Assembly: GCA_039720395.1 (NCBI GenBank) | Contig: CM077820.1 | Location: 11,865,848-11,929,847 of the forward strand | DNA length: 64,000 nt | Direction of reading: 5' to 3' | Source of the DNA: Liquidambar formosana | Taxonomy: Eukaryota; Streptophyta; Magnoliopsida; Saxifragales; Altingiaceae | Shown here: piece by piece, positions 24,901-35,899 of the stretch | How the letters are laid out: every line of letters starts with the position of its first letter | Position numbering within the stretch: position 1 is the first letter of the stretch | Made by a program: the position numbers and the translations under genes | Notes under the pieces: generated by a model | The model's input: the letters and a program-made list of their open reading frames with translations, nothing else | Databases searched by the model: none | Told to the model about the DNA's origin: nothing

Positions 24901-25719
24901 CACCTCAACCAGCTGCCGATCTCCTTCTTTATGTCGATTTTCTTCAAAAGAACTCATCCATCAATTTTAATTATTGAGATGAGGATGAATTTAAAGTTTT
25001 TCACTTGCCATACCAGTCCGGTCATCTTCACCGATGACCCAATGCCAGAAACCGATGAAGTCCCACTGCCACCACTCCGCCGAATTTGGCAAAGCCCTAA
25101 CAAATCTGTATCCAGACCACCGAAAAACATGTAAACGGTTTCCGGTGAAGGTCACCACCATCATTGCAACTCTCCTAAACTCTCCTCTGCCATACCACTT
25201 TCATCGCCCCCACCTTTACTTGCATCAACGGCGATGGAGGCAACGTCAGCAATCAACCCTCAGCTGCAAAATCTCCACTGTCGATGGTCTTGGTACCATC
25301 ATCTTCGCCGGAAACCTTAACCCTCCACCCCACCGTCGTCGCCATTGTCCAAGCGTGGGTTTCATCCATTGAGTTCCCTTCTCTGTTTCCACCATTTTCT
25401 CTTTCATTAACATCATGACGATGTGGTTCTCACCATTGGTAGTCAAGTTTCAATAACCCGTGTTCGACCTCGTGCTTCAACTGCTCCATCAGTTCTGGTA
25501 TGCTTTGTTTTAAAAAAACCCATTTAATTTCCAAGACGATCTGACCATCAAAGTACAGTGTGGATGGAAGGGTGGAGTTCAAGGATGATCGGAGTTGCAA
25601 CTTAGCGACTTTTCAAATTAGATCGAAGGCAAATGACTTTGGGTCTCGGATGAGAAAAGGGTGCACGAGATAGATTAGATCAAGACGATCCTTCTTCGAG
25701 GAGGATCAGACCAGCAGCG
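24901..25719. other. GC-rich gene-like interior of the Mutator-like element
   Basis: This stretch is much richer in C and G than its surroundings, with plus-strand open frames (25034-25372, 112 codons) and Pro/Arg/His-rich translations, but no domain I recognise. Gene-like DNA inside a non-autonomous Mutator-type element is what a Pack-MULE capture would look like. The left piece of the interior (about 22740-22902) has the same character. Confidence 0.4.
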
Positions 25720-25724
25720 AGTTT

Positions 25725-28120
25725 TGTAACACCCATAATTTTTAAGTAAAGTATTAAGGGTTTAATACTTTATTAGTACATGAAATATTGGATTTTGTCG
25801 GTTTGTATTCATGCATGGGCATGGCATGATATTGATTTTTATATGCATGGGTATGTTTATTTTATATTTAAAAGTCATTTTAATGGGTTTGGGAAGGTTC
25901 CGGGTGATTTGAAAGCGTTTAGGTGAGTTTTTGCTGAATGCTAACAAAAACTCACAAATCGTGAGGGTTCCGATCGATCGGGGTTCTGAGGCCAATCGAT
26001 CGGTACCCCTCTAGAAATGGCTATCGCGAGCTACCACCCCCTGATCGATCAGGGCTAGGAACTGATCGATCGAGGTATGGCAAAAATGCAATTTTTTTTT
26101 TTTATTTTGCATCAAATGACGCATGTGCCTCTCACCTCTTTTAAAAACCCCTCAACCACGATTTTAAAGACCAGATTTGGTCTTTTTAGTTCAAGAGAGA
26201 AAGAGAGAGAAAGAAAGAAGGAGAAAGGGGGGCGGAGGCTTAACGGCGACTCGCCAGAGCACGGCAACCTCGATCCGACGCCGGTGAGCTCGGATCTAGC
26301 GTATTTTGGCCCGATTTACGCGCGTAAAGTTGTGGATTTGGGTTTTTCACCCTCTCACCTCACTTAGATGCTTTGGAATGCATTATTATGGCTGGATTCA
26401 TCTTCTCCAACCTCTTGGTGGAGCTTGGAGCTTGTTAATGGTGGCTTGAGCTTGGATTTCATGGGTTTTGGCATGGATTTTCATCCTCCCCAACTCTTTT
26501 GCATTTTTAGAGGTATTTTCTCACATTTTAGAGTTAGGGTTTGTAATTTCTTTTGGATTACCATCTCATTCTTATATTTTTGGGTTTATTCATGCATATT
26601 GGGGAGTTTCGGTAGTGATTTGGAGTTGGGACTTCTGTTATCTTCATCAATCAAGTCATTTGGGAACTAGAGTTTAGATTGGGAGCTTGCATGTACATCC
26701 TAGGGCTTAGATTTCATACCCACAACATCAAAGGTTGCATTTTTCCATGTATTTGGTTGAGGTAGGTATAATTTACATAGGCTTAAACTATTGACATGAT
26801 AATATGATATAAATTATCATAGTACTAGGTATTCTTGGGTCTAGAATATGTATATAGATGATTTATAGAATAAATATTGAGATGGAACTTTAGGTATTTA
26901 ATAACATAAATTGGAAATTATTTTTAATTATGAGCTTGGCTTATTTTATACATTCTATGGAATATAGATGTATAAATTTTATGGTTAATTTCCATGTTTA
27001 ATTAATGCTTTCGATTATGATTTTAAGGTTATAATTCGAATGGGAATTTATATTGTTTATTATAATTTTGGTATAATTATAGGTTATATAGCATATTTTG
27101 GAGATGATTTTGTTTAAAAATCATTTTATGGTTTATCATATTGCATGTTAGGCATAATTATGTATTAAATGAACTAAATGAATACTGGGTAAAAGTATTG
27201 CATAAAAAGGGTCATTGGAATTGGAGTACTTGTAGTCAAGGGACTTAGAGGTGTTTTCCTTTCTTTTGGTCCTGGGTTGCTTGCGGTCCTAAGCAGGGAT
27301 GACAGCTGTGCTCCCAAATTCGGGTACTTTCCGATTCCAGATAGGAACCCTTGTGTTCCCGAAGAAGAAGCTACTTTCTATCCTTGCTAGGTTGCAAGGG
27401 TGCAGTATTGTCCTCTTAGAGGTGGGGTTTAAATCTTCCGTTTTCGTGCAAAGACTTCTGTGGGAGTGGTCGGTAATTGATGTAATTAATGTAAATTGGA
27501 CATGAGTTACATGCATTGGGTATTATGCATTATTTATTTTTAGTTATAAATTATAACTTGATTTAGATTCTTTTTACTATACTCGGCTAGTATATTTCGA
27601 TTAAAATGATATAGTTGGTTTTATTTATATTATCGCTTTAGTTTGTTATGTTAAATTGTATCTATTGAGTTGTTAGACTCATGCCTATTATCTTAAATGT
27701 TTTTCAGATAATTCAGGGATTGGTTTATGCTATTATAGGCGGAAGATGCTCTTATTGGAAATTTCATTTTGTTATTTATGAATGTATTTTCATGGGAAGG
27801 AATATGTAATTAATTTGGTTTTCTATTGGGTCAATATAATTGTAATTAAATCAGGGTTGAACTTTAATTATTTAATGTTGTATACGTGGAATGCAATGCA
27901 TGGGATGATACCACTTACATAGATGACAGGAAATTTTTATGAAATGGATTTTCTAACAGGTTTCATAATGATATGTTCCATCTATGGATGGGTCATGCCC
28001 AAAAAATTTTAAAAATGACTGAATTTTTAACATGTGTCATCCATGTTTTATTAAAGGATTTATTAAATAAATCTTGTTTTATTACTATTGATCATGGTTT
28101 AATTAATTTGAGTCGTGACA
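25725..28120 (+). repeat. Solo LTR 2, TGTAACACCC...GTCGTGACA family
   Basis: It starts TGTAACACCCATAATTTTTA and ends TTTGAGTCGTGACA, 2396 bp. The flanking pentamers are AGTTT (25720-25724) and AGCTT (28121-28125), one mismatch. Its start lines up with the minus-strand start of LTR 1 (shared AAGTAAxGTATTAAGGGTTTAA), and both share GGGTACTTTCCG and CTACTTTCT segments. It lies in the opposite orientation to LTR 1 with its own flanks, so the two are separate insertions. A GAGA-rich leader-like part lies at 26190-26235. Confidence 0.75.
25972..26071. repeat. Cluster of GATCGATC palindromes in solo LTR 2
   Basis: GATCGATC or ATCGATCG occurs at 25972, 25995, 26043 and 26064, within CCGATCGATCGGG, CCAATCGATCGG, CTGATCGATCAGG and CTGATCGATCGAGG. 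The cluster is in the same part of the LTR as the AGTCGACT cluster of LTR 1 but uses a different palindrome. Confidence 0.85.
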
Positions 28121-28410
28121 AGCTTAGCTAGCAATAGACATGGTGAATAGTTATGGAGGAGGGCATTTTGGTCATAAAAGTGAATTATTAGTGTCATATC
28201 CAGTCATGTGCAAATTTTCGTTAGTTTTCTTAATGTTGACTAGACGGAAGGGGGGCAATCTATCAATCCTAGACAATATGGGGGGTTTTTTGGTGGGTTT
28301 TTTTTATTAGAGGGGGGTAACCTGCAATATGGGTAATAATAAGAAGGGGTTTTCTGCATTATACCAAAAAATAAATAAATAAATAAATGGGACCCACTTT
28401 TAATTATTTT

Positions 28411-29213
28411 TACTCCTTGAAAGCTGGGAATACTGGAATAGGCATTTATTTTGGTTTGCGAAGTAATGGCTATTCCTTCCAAGGAGGGAATAGACACCCA
28501 CAAAGGAATGGCCTAGGGCCGGTTCTGAGTTATTTGTAGTCCTAGGCGAACTCTTAAAATGGGACCCTCTTCTTTTTATACGTATTCCACCAAAAATAAA
28601 AAATAAAAAAAAGTCTAAATATCCAAAAAAAAAAAAAATCCCTACTACCAAGTACCAACATAAAATTCGTTTGCATATAAAATTACTAAAATTTGATTTT
28701 ATAAATTAAAATGACAGAAGATGATTACAAAAACTTATAAAGATAAAATACATACTTTTTGCTTCATAATTAAGCAAAATCCACTTCTACAACATAAAAA
28801 AGAAAAAAAAAAACAAATGCCAAATAAAATATAAAGTTAAAATACCAAAAGAAATAAATCAATTACAACAAAGTTTCATTTAAACATTATTCTTTTCGCT
28901 TTCTTTTTTTTTTTGGGTTGGAATTGGGCCGACCTAATTAGTAAAATAGGGCCATTTAAAAAAAAAAAAAACAATAGAGAAGCTTTTGGGCTAATTCTTG
29001 GGCTATTATAACTAGTAAATGGGAAAGTAAATGGGGCCTTTTTTTTTCAACCCAAATTATGGGGCCCCAGGCGGCCGCCTTGCCCGCTTGGGATTAGAAC
29101 GGGCCCTAGAATAGCCATTCCATTCCCTTGTGCTACCAAACACACACTTTTTTTTGGAGAATGGAATAATCATTCCATTTCCTCCCTCATTCCCTTATAA
29201 CAAACATAGCCTT
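28411..29213. mobile_element. GGAATGG-type element, copy 2, split by an hAT MITE
   Basis: Left part 28411-28513 (ACTGGAATAGGC, AATGGCTATTCCTTCC, GGGAATAGAC) and right part 29109-29213 (AATAGCCATTCCATTCCC, GAATGGAATAATCATTCC) are halves of one element separated by the insertion at 28514-29108. Its own ends are not sharp. Confidence 0.45.
28514..29108. mobile_element. hAT-type MITE with 8 bp target duplication
   Basis: It starts TAGGGCCGGTTCTGA and ends, on the minus strand, TAGGGCCCGTTCTAA. The flanks are GAATGGCC (28506-28513) and GAATAGCC (29109-29116), an 8 bp duplication with one change. 595 bp, AT-rich, no ORF. A related 3' fragment lies at 54735-54820. Confidence 0.75.
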
Positions 29214-29361
29214 TGAGTGTACAATTTAGCTAAATCAACATATAAAAAACGAAAAAGTGGGTTGAGCTACCTAGGCTATAGCCCAGGGTAGCCAGCCCTC
29301 TACAAGGCTCCACCTTTGGGTAGGAGGTAGAGATGCTAGAGATTGAATTTTTAAATATTTT

Positions 29362-29560
29362 TTTCATTCCTTGAGAGATGAGAACGCTCATTCATCTCGG
29401 TGGGAAGAGGAATGTCTATTCCTTCATACACGGGAATGAGCCATACAAAAGAGTCACAATTCCATTCGTTGGGACCTACCAAACACCCCAGTTTTTTTAA
29501 CAAATGGAATTCTTATTCCATTCTTTCTTCTATTCCCACCTAATAAACACAACCTAAAAA
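29362..29560. mobile_element. GGAATGG-type element, copy 3
   Basis: CATTCCTTGAGAGATGAGAA, GAATGTCTATTCCTTC, ACCAAACACCCC and GGAATTCTTATTCCATTC follow the order of copy 2, without the hAT insertion. Confidence 0.45.
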
Positions 29561-29591
29561 TTATTGCTCGATTCCAAAAGTAAAAAAATAA

Positions 29592-29597
<6 letters not shown>

Positions 29598-29620
<23 letters not shown>
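29598..29620. repeat. TA microsatellite
   Basis: Run of (TA) dinucleotides. Confidence 0.9.
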
Positions 29621-29622
<2 letters not shown>

Positions 29623-29989
29623 GGAGTATATTGCTCATTGTCCTCCTTTTCGTTAACTACCTTTAAATATGGCACACGAAATGTTCTATTATTTACCTCA
29701 ACTGCATTTGCAGCCATTTGCGTCCAGCTGAAAGTATTGTACCTATATATCAAAGAAAAGAAAAAAAAGAACGAAAAAGAAAAAAAGAAGAAGAGAGTAT
29801 TGTACCTTGAATCTTACGATACAATGGAGAAAGGGATGGGCTGAATTTCCATCAACTGAATTTGCATTGGGCTGAAAGTAAGCTATGAGCTGAGCTCATG
29901 AGGGGTGTGGGTATAGCAAAACCCAAAAAAAAAAAAACAAAAAACCCTTCATAAAGTTAGCATCCCCACTACGTAGACCTTTGCCATTC

Positions 29990-30145
29990 CTTAACTGCCA
30001 TTTTCGCGGCGGAAAATTACAGTTCGCCATCTCAGATGGTGGGTCCAACCGTCCAAAGTCCCCACTTCCCTGCGTCTCACTCTCCGCGTGTCTTCCACGC
30101 TTCTATAACGCCCGTGAACCAAACTTTACTCTCAAAACAGGTGCT
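29990..30145 (+). promoter_or_regulatory. Possible promoter or 5' leader of the Myb/SANT gene
   Basis: This short GC-rich island (TTTTCGCGGCGG, CTCACTCTCCGCGTG) ends in CAAAACAG|GTGCTC, a possible donor. The Myb/SANT start codon at 34883 follows directly on an acceptor-like TTATTGTAG, so an upstream non-coding exon is expected. Linking the two needs a 4.7 kb intron containing a LINE scrap and is only a guess. Confidence 0.25.
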
Positions 30146-31310
30146 CTGTCTATTCTTTTGCCCTTTTTTGTCAGTCGGAGATGAAGTCACAGAATACAAG
30201 AAACAAAGATTGCAACATTGTCACACAAACCACAAGCCTCCCTCTACCTCTATATATTTGATGCCTCATTTGTTAAATTTGTTTTAAAGAGCATCATTCT
30301 GGTATGTTGGACCCAATCCTCTTGTCTCCAATTCTTCATTTATATTTATAAACCCATTGCTTCAAAATTTGGATTCGTCATTATATTAAACATGTTTTTT
30401 TTTTTTTTTTGTTGTTGGGTACTTTTTTTTCTCCTGATCTTAGGTCGGTATCCCCTGGTTTGAGGGTTTTTTTTTGCAATGGCAAATTAGGGCTGTTTGT
30501 TTGCTGAGAAAATGTAGTAGATAGAAGAAATTAAAATTGAGAGTGTTTGATTTTTCATCATTTGGGATATGAGGAGGCAAAAGCCCTCCCCTCAACTGCG
30601 CATAACATTTGAAACATGAAACATAGGATTCTAAATTTTGTTTGTTTTGTTTTCTTTACCTCAGTTTCTCAGTAAGAATAGATCGGCTAGTTCTCTCTGT
30701 TGTCAATGAGCTTCTTGATTGATTCCTGCAGGTGAACCCATCATCATATAGTCTTGCTATTGTCCTGTGTGTCCCAGTTTCTTCATTTCTTGCATTCAAT
30801 CCAATTTACATTGTAGTTGGATTCTCAGGTTGGTTTCACTGGTGACTATGACGATTTTATTTGGTTGACGCATTGGCATGACAAGATTATCTCCCTCTCT
30901 GCTCTGTGCATGCCCTTTTGTTTACTCTGGTAATTCCTTCTCTCTTTATATACATGTGCATTGCAATCGTACCCATAAGCACAATATAGATATTTGCATT
31001 GATGGGGAAATGGATGATTAAAATTGTATTTGACTTGTATTTGTTATGTCTTTCGTTGAACTTGAGTTTGTGTGTTGAGTAGTCAATGAAATCTTAATTA
31101 TCAAGATATTTGAGGATTTAGTCTATTTCTCATTGCAAGATAGATATGTCTTCTCTCTTTTTTGAAAAATCTTGATTATATGATACCTTCTTAAACAATG
31201 GATATAAGTACTCTTGATGTGTTTATCTAATTGGTTTTACATAAGTACCTCAAATTAAGTCAACTTAGCTTAACTCAACAAAGCCTTAATCCCAACTATT
31301 GCTTCAAACG
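30146..31310. other. Unassigned AT-rich DNA
   Basis: No supported gene. T-run near 30391-30410. Confidence 0.5.
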
Positions 31311-31712
31311 TGCCGAGCTGAGCCGAGCCGAGCCGAGCCGAGCCAAGCTCTGGGGTCTTTGACCTCAGCTCGTTTTAAGTTTGATTATTCAAGTTCAAAC
31401 TGAGCTGAGCTTTGGCTTGACTTATTTTAATAAATGAATAAGCTCAAACGAGCCCTTACTGAGCTTCTTTGTGAACTGTTCACGAATGGCTTAGTTCATT
31501 TGTATTAAAATACAAGCTAATATAAGATATAATAATAATAATCATATTTTTCTCGAGTGTCTTTCATGAGCCCTAAACAAGCTTGTTTACAAGCCCTATG
31601 GAATAAAACTTTGGTTTGTTTGGGCTTGGCTTATTTAATACACAAACGAATTCAAATGAACCCTAACTGAGCTTGTTCGTGAGTTATTCACGAACGACTT
31701 GGTTCATATTTA
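31311..31712. mobile_element. GAGCC/GAGCTTGTTC-type MITE-like repeat
   Basis: It begins with a (GAGCC)n tract (about 31318-31345), then CAGCTCGTTTTAAGTTTGA, two copies of AGCTCAAACGAGCCC/ATTCAAATGAACCC-like units and two of TTCACGAAYGRCTTRGTTCA. The repeated half-units and the inverted GAGC/GCTC vocabulary suggest a MITE. Ends are not sharp. Confidence 0.4.
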
Positions 31713-32383
31713 GTCCTAATCCTAACTACATGGGTTCAGCATTTGTCTTGAGTGTTCATTAGAAGTAAACAAATATCTGATGTCATGTATCCATAGAACC
31801 TTCAAAGTCAATATATCTGCTTTTAACTTCAAGTAGTGCCTTACAATTGTATTTATCGATGATTAAGTGCTTAGTGCTTCTGAGATTTCTTCAGATTAGT
31901 TTAGCCACAGAAAAATCTAGTTTGATATATTTGGTGCTAGGGTTAAGAGGAAGCTTTTGGCGTAACTGTGTAAGTGACCCCTTCAGGTGTGATGTTTGTC
32001 CAATAAACCCAAATGGCACCCGACATGCCTTTATACGAACTGACTGGTGAAATTAAGACAGTGCACTACACATTAAGTTCCATGTAATTTGTACAGACTT
32101 CCTTGAATCTGCATTATATTTTTCTGTATGATGAAAGTATTGATCAATTTAAGGTCTATTCTTTTTAGAGGAACTTCTTTTTCTCTTTTTCCTTTTTAAT
32201 ACATAATTGGAATGCAAACTCTTAAAGTAACTACGTTAACATGAAAAATTCAGCTGAGAAATGGTGTTAAGAGCCATCGCATTTAGTGCTGGCACATTGA
32301 TCATTGTGATTACTCTTTGGACTGTTGCAAATGCAAGAAATAGTGGCAGTGAAGGATCAAAAACTGAAAGGGGACTGGAAGTA

Positions 32384-33300
32384 CAATCATGCTCTTGAAG
32401 ATTGCATCTGTGCTCTTGGGGACTGTGATGCTGCTAAGGGTATTTGGGAGCATCCAATCCCTGCTAGGTTTCATGATTTGTTTTTCCATATTCCTCTGAA
32501 GGATTGGGTTGACTTCAATCTGGGGTGGGATTTGGAAGGTTTCTATGGTAATTTGAAGTGGGCTTCTATTTTCAGTCAGGCTACTTGGCTCTTATGGAGT
32601 TGGATAATTATTATTATTATTATTTTATTTTATTATTTTTTTTTTTTGTGCATAAATTTTCTAGGCCTCTTAATTCTGTAGATTTTATCTGGAAAGCCAA
32701 AGAAATGAAAGAGGATTTGGCTGCTGATATGATCAAGCCTTTAAAGCAACAGTGTTATATCTCTTGGATTTTCCCACCTGCTGGGTGGGTGAAGTTAAAC
32801 ATAGATGGCAGTGTGAGGTACAACTCTGGTGAGTGGTGACGCCGCTGGGTATGGGTTGATTAGGAATGATTCGGGAAGACGGCTGATTGGTTTTGGAGTG
32901 AACATAGATAACTGCTTCGATATAGCTGCAGAGAGCTCTGGGCACTTCATCATGGTCTTACTCTGGCCTGGGATGAGAGTTAAACAAAAAAGTTTAAGTG
33001 GCTGTGGACTCTTATGCTGTTTTGATCCTTGTGGAGAATGAAGTGGATGCTTTAAGTTCTCATGGTCCACTGGTTAGAGCTTGCAAAGCTTTGGTTAATA
33101 GGGATTGGTGTTGTGATTTGGAGCTTACTTATGGAGAGGGAAAATTTAGCCAGTTAGGGCAGAGTGGATTATTGATATTAAGACTCTCCCCAGGAGCTTG
33201 TTGATTGCCTGTGATGATGCTAGTGGAGGTAACTACTCCTAGGTTTTGTTAGAGATGTGGTTTTCCACCCTGTGAACCAAAAAAAAAAAAAAAAAAAAAA
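32384..33300 (+). mobile_element. LINE 3' end: zf-RVT and RNase H relics with poly(A)
   Basis: The translation begins in the zinc-binding region (HALEDCICALGDCDAAKGIW) and runs through WASIFSQATWLLW. A (TTA)n/T-run insertion follows at about 32607-32650. Then comes an RNase H-like domain: FPPAGWVKLNIDGSVRYNSG, DAAGYGLIRNDSGRRLIGFG, and after a frameshift VDSYAVLILVENEVDALSS. The first catalytic Asp (NIDGS) and a later Asp (VDSYA) are visible. A 22-base A-run (33279-33300) is followed by 11 G. The upstream GGGGACTGGAAGTA (32370-32383) resembles GGGGAAGTGGAAGTA after the A-run, a possible target duplication. Dead 5'-truncated copy. Confidence 0.7.
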
Positions 33301-33312
33301 GGGGGGGGGGGA

Positions 33313-34157
33313 AGTGGAAGTAGGTCCTCTATTTTATTAGTTGTGTTATCGATATATTTTTTTCTTGGTTGCTGCCTTGAGGCTTAGAGTACCAGCAGTA
33401 AGTTGGTCTGGAAGGGTGCTATGGATATTAAGGAATATACCAGTTTTTGAAGGGTGCTCTACTAGCTTCTAAATTAGAGAAAGTTAGATGTGGCTCTATT
33501 TTATCATATGGAATGTTGTTATATATTTTTTCAGAAAATAAAAGTGAGGCCCAACAACTCACCAACTTAGAAACAGATCTCCCAATCAAGGGAAATAGTC
33601 TGTTGATCCTCCTTAATCTCATGACCTGTATTTGTGCCAACCAGTCTGTGGCTTGATTTGCTTTCTAGAGGCATGCTAAACTTGGTCAACATGCTCATGT
33701 TGAAAAGCCTACCAATTTGAATCTATCGATAATCACCTGGAATCTCCATCTATTTAAATATATATATTTGCTTCCCAATTGCATAGCTTGATTTAAACCA
33801 TCCCTTGAGACTTCCTTGAATAAGATGCTTTACAAGACAGGAACCTTAGGGTTCATGGATCCTGCTCCTTGTGTTGATCGGAGAATCCTTCAAAAATCAA
33901 AATTTAGCCTAACCAAGGGGCATTTGGTGAATATGGAATAAAGTTATTCACTGATAGAGTTGTTGGATGTAATTTTTCCCCCTTTTTGGCATCAATTGTG
34001 GGGGAATCCTGATCCATTTCCTTTAGGAAAATCTTATCCACATGTGAAGAAGAAAAAGGAATTAAAAGAAAAAAAAAAATCTCTTGATTTTAATCTTACA
34101 AGTCTAGGAAATTATGTATTACCTTCATCCTTCTCTTTTCTTTATTTTTTCTTTCTC

Positions 34158-34195
<38 letters not shown>

Positions 34196-34325
34196 ACACT
34201 AAAAACTATTATTAACATCAGTATTAGGTGTTTATCATCACGAATAAATCTTTTGAGTTATAAACCATTTGAACGTTATAAGCTTTTCCTTATTCATTAA
34301 CATTAGCTTCATATACATTGTTGAC
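33313..34325. other. Unassigned DNA with a long A-run
   Basis: No supported gene. A run of about 33 A ends near 34192. Confidence 0.5.
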
Positions 34326-34329
34326 CCCT

Positions 34330-34545
34330 TTTTTTAGAGCTTAAGCTTTTGGGGTTAAGTAGTACTCTAATATGGTGCCAGAGGTATGGTTTCAGGAGGT
34401 CCTGGGTTTGAGTTTTGTTACCTCCATTTGTTTATTCCCCCATGTGTTTGTCTGTTTGTTTATTGGTTGGGCTTGTGGGATGGGGCCGCATGTAAGGGGG
34501 GAGTGTTAGCTGATATACATTCCATGATTGATTATTGAATATTGG
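34330..34545 (+). repeat. tRNA-related SINE-like sequence (weak)
   Basis: TGGTGCCAGAGG followed about 20 bases later by GTCCTGGGTTTGAGTTTTG recalls tRNA boxes A and B, as in plant SINEs. Neither box is perfect and no 3' tail or target duplication was found. Confidence 0.25.
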
Positions 34546-34882
34546 CAATTGTTTGCATGTTAGACACCTTTTCATGAGTGTAAGAGTAAAAGGTTTTACA
34601 CTAGGTTTAATTGATCCTCACTCCTATATAGTGACTTTATAAATTTGCAAAAGTTCCATCAATAGCTATATAAATCAGTTTGTGTTTAAACCCATAGGAT
34701 GAAGTGGTATTTGGATGAAAATTATTACAGGGATCTTATTGGTTTAAGTGGTAAGCTATTAATTTGTTTTGTATGATATTTTTTTTTTGGATTTTAAGAT
34801 GAATTTTTTTGAAAATGTATTCCTTCATTAAAACCAGCTGACTTGATTACTTGATATTTACTTACTATAAAAATTATTGTAG

Positions 34883-35899
34883 ATGGCTGCACAATTACCC
34901 TCATCGCAAGACAATAACAGCCAAGCCGCTAAATGGGATGCAACTCGTGATGCCTATCTTGTCGAGCAACTACTGTATCAGCAAAGTCTAGGGAGACGAC
35001 CACACTCTGTTTGGTCAAAGGAGGCTTGGAGGGAAACTCGTGCTGCCTTTAATCTTAAATTTGGCACATCTTATAATGTAAAGGTTTTTAAGAACCGCCT
35101 AACAAAACTAAAGGATCAATACAACACCCTGAAGGAGCTTATTGGAAGAAAAGGCTTTGGCTGGGATGATCATTATCACATGGTTACTGCTGAAAACATG
35201 GTTTGGGACGAATATATACTGGTATGTCCATTATTTCTTTTTCCTTAACAAATAATATAATAATTTAGTGTTCATAATATTCGATGGATTCTGAAAAGCT
35301 AACGTAACTCTACTGAACAGAAATATCCCAAAGCCAAACATTATCGTGGAAAAACTTTTCCTTTATATGATCGACTCAGTCTCATGTTTGAAGGCATGTC
35401 ATCTGAAGGCAGAGCAGCCTCACCCACCAGACGCCCAAAAGTGGAAGATGAAGCATTGAACGAAACAGAAAATGCATCAATAAGTCGTCGTTTCACTCGG
35501 GAAGATGCTGGCATGGATAATGACTCAATCCCCAGCAGCGATGATGAAACTTCATCAGACCGACCGATTCAAAATAGGACCAGGTTGTCGCCATTATCAA
35601 GTACTCGTCGTGTTAGAAGGCGCCGCGAAAGTGTTGGTGATAGATTGATAAGCTTATTGACAGAATTCTTATCTAGTCACACAGGAAGATCTTATGTGAG
35701 TCAACCGGCACAACCTACAGCTGCTAGTGAGGGCTACTCTTATGCTGAATGCCTACAGGAATTGAAGCAGATCAATGACTTAGATGTGAGTGAAATTGTT
35801 AAAGGGGCTCATGTTTTAAAGGATGAACAAAATAGAATAGCTTTTATGACTTTTGAAGGACCGGCTCGTATAGCTTTCTTGAAATCTTGTTTTAATTGA
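34883..35899 (+). CDS. Myb/SANT-like DNA-binding protein (Myb_DNA-bind_3 type)
   Basis: Two coding exons, 34883-35221 and 35321-35899, joined by GTATGT...GAACAG without a frame change; 305 residues. Residues 15-125 are a Myb/SANT-like domain as in plant L10-interacting-MYB-type proteins: KWDATRDAYLVEQLL, WSKEAWRETRAAFN, VKVFKNRLTKLKDQYNTLKE, GFGWDD, ENMVWDEYI|LKYPKAKHYR, FPLYDRLSLMF. The middle is acidic and Ser-rich (SIPSSDDETSSD) with a basic, nuclear-localisation-like STRRVRRRRESVGDR. The C-terminus has a second conserved helical part (ECLQELKQINDLDVSEIVKG, then LKDEQNRIAFM). This layout is shared with the Myb-like partner protein of PIF/Harbinger transposons and with host genes derived from it. 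Both exons are open, so the gene looks alive. ATG sits right at a TTGTAG acceptor, so the 5' leader is spliced. Likely nuclear and DNA-binding; targets unknown. Confidence 0.85.

Larger units (their letters stand above)
22599..28365. mobile_element. Long-TIR Mutator-like element, split by two solo LTRs
   Basis: The left end GGGTAAAATGCAAAAAACCC continues as CCTCCTATTATTACC, TTTGCAGTTTACCCC and TCTAATAAAAAAACCCAC. The right end on the minus strand reads GGTATAATGCAGAAAACCCC, TTCTTATTATTACCC, TTGCAGGTTACCCCCC and TCTAATAAAAAAAACCCAC. The inverted ends thus match over about 100 bp. Removing the two solo LTRs leaves about 1.37 kb. A-rich flanks hide any target duplication. The interior (24901-25719) is unusually GC-rich. 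Confidence 0.7.

Noticed and set aside
22908..28120. Solo LTRs 1 and 2 as the two LTRs of a single retrotransposon
   Set aside because: They lie in opposite orientation, each has its own target duplication, and the DNA between them has no PBS, gag or pol and continues the Mutator-like element.
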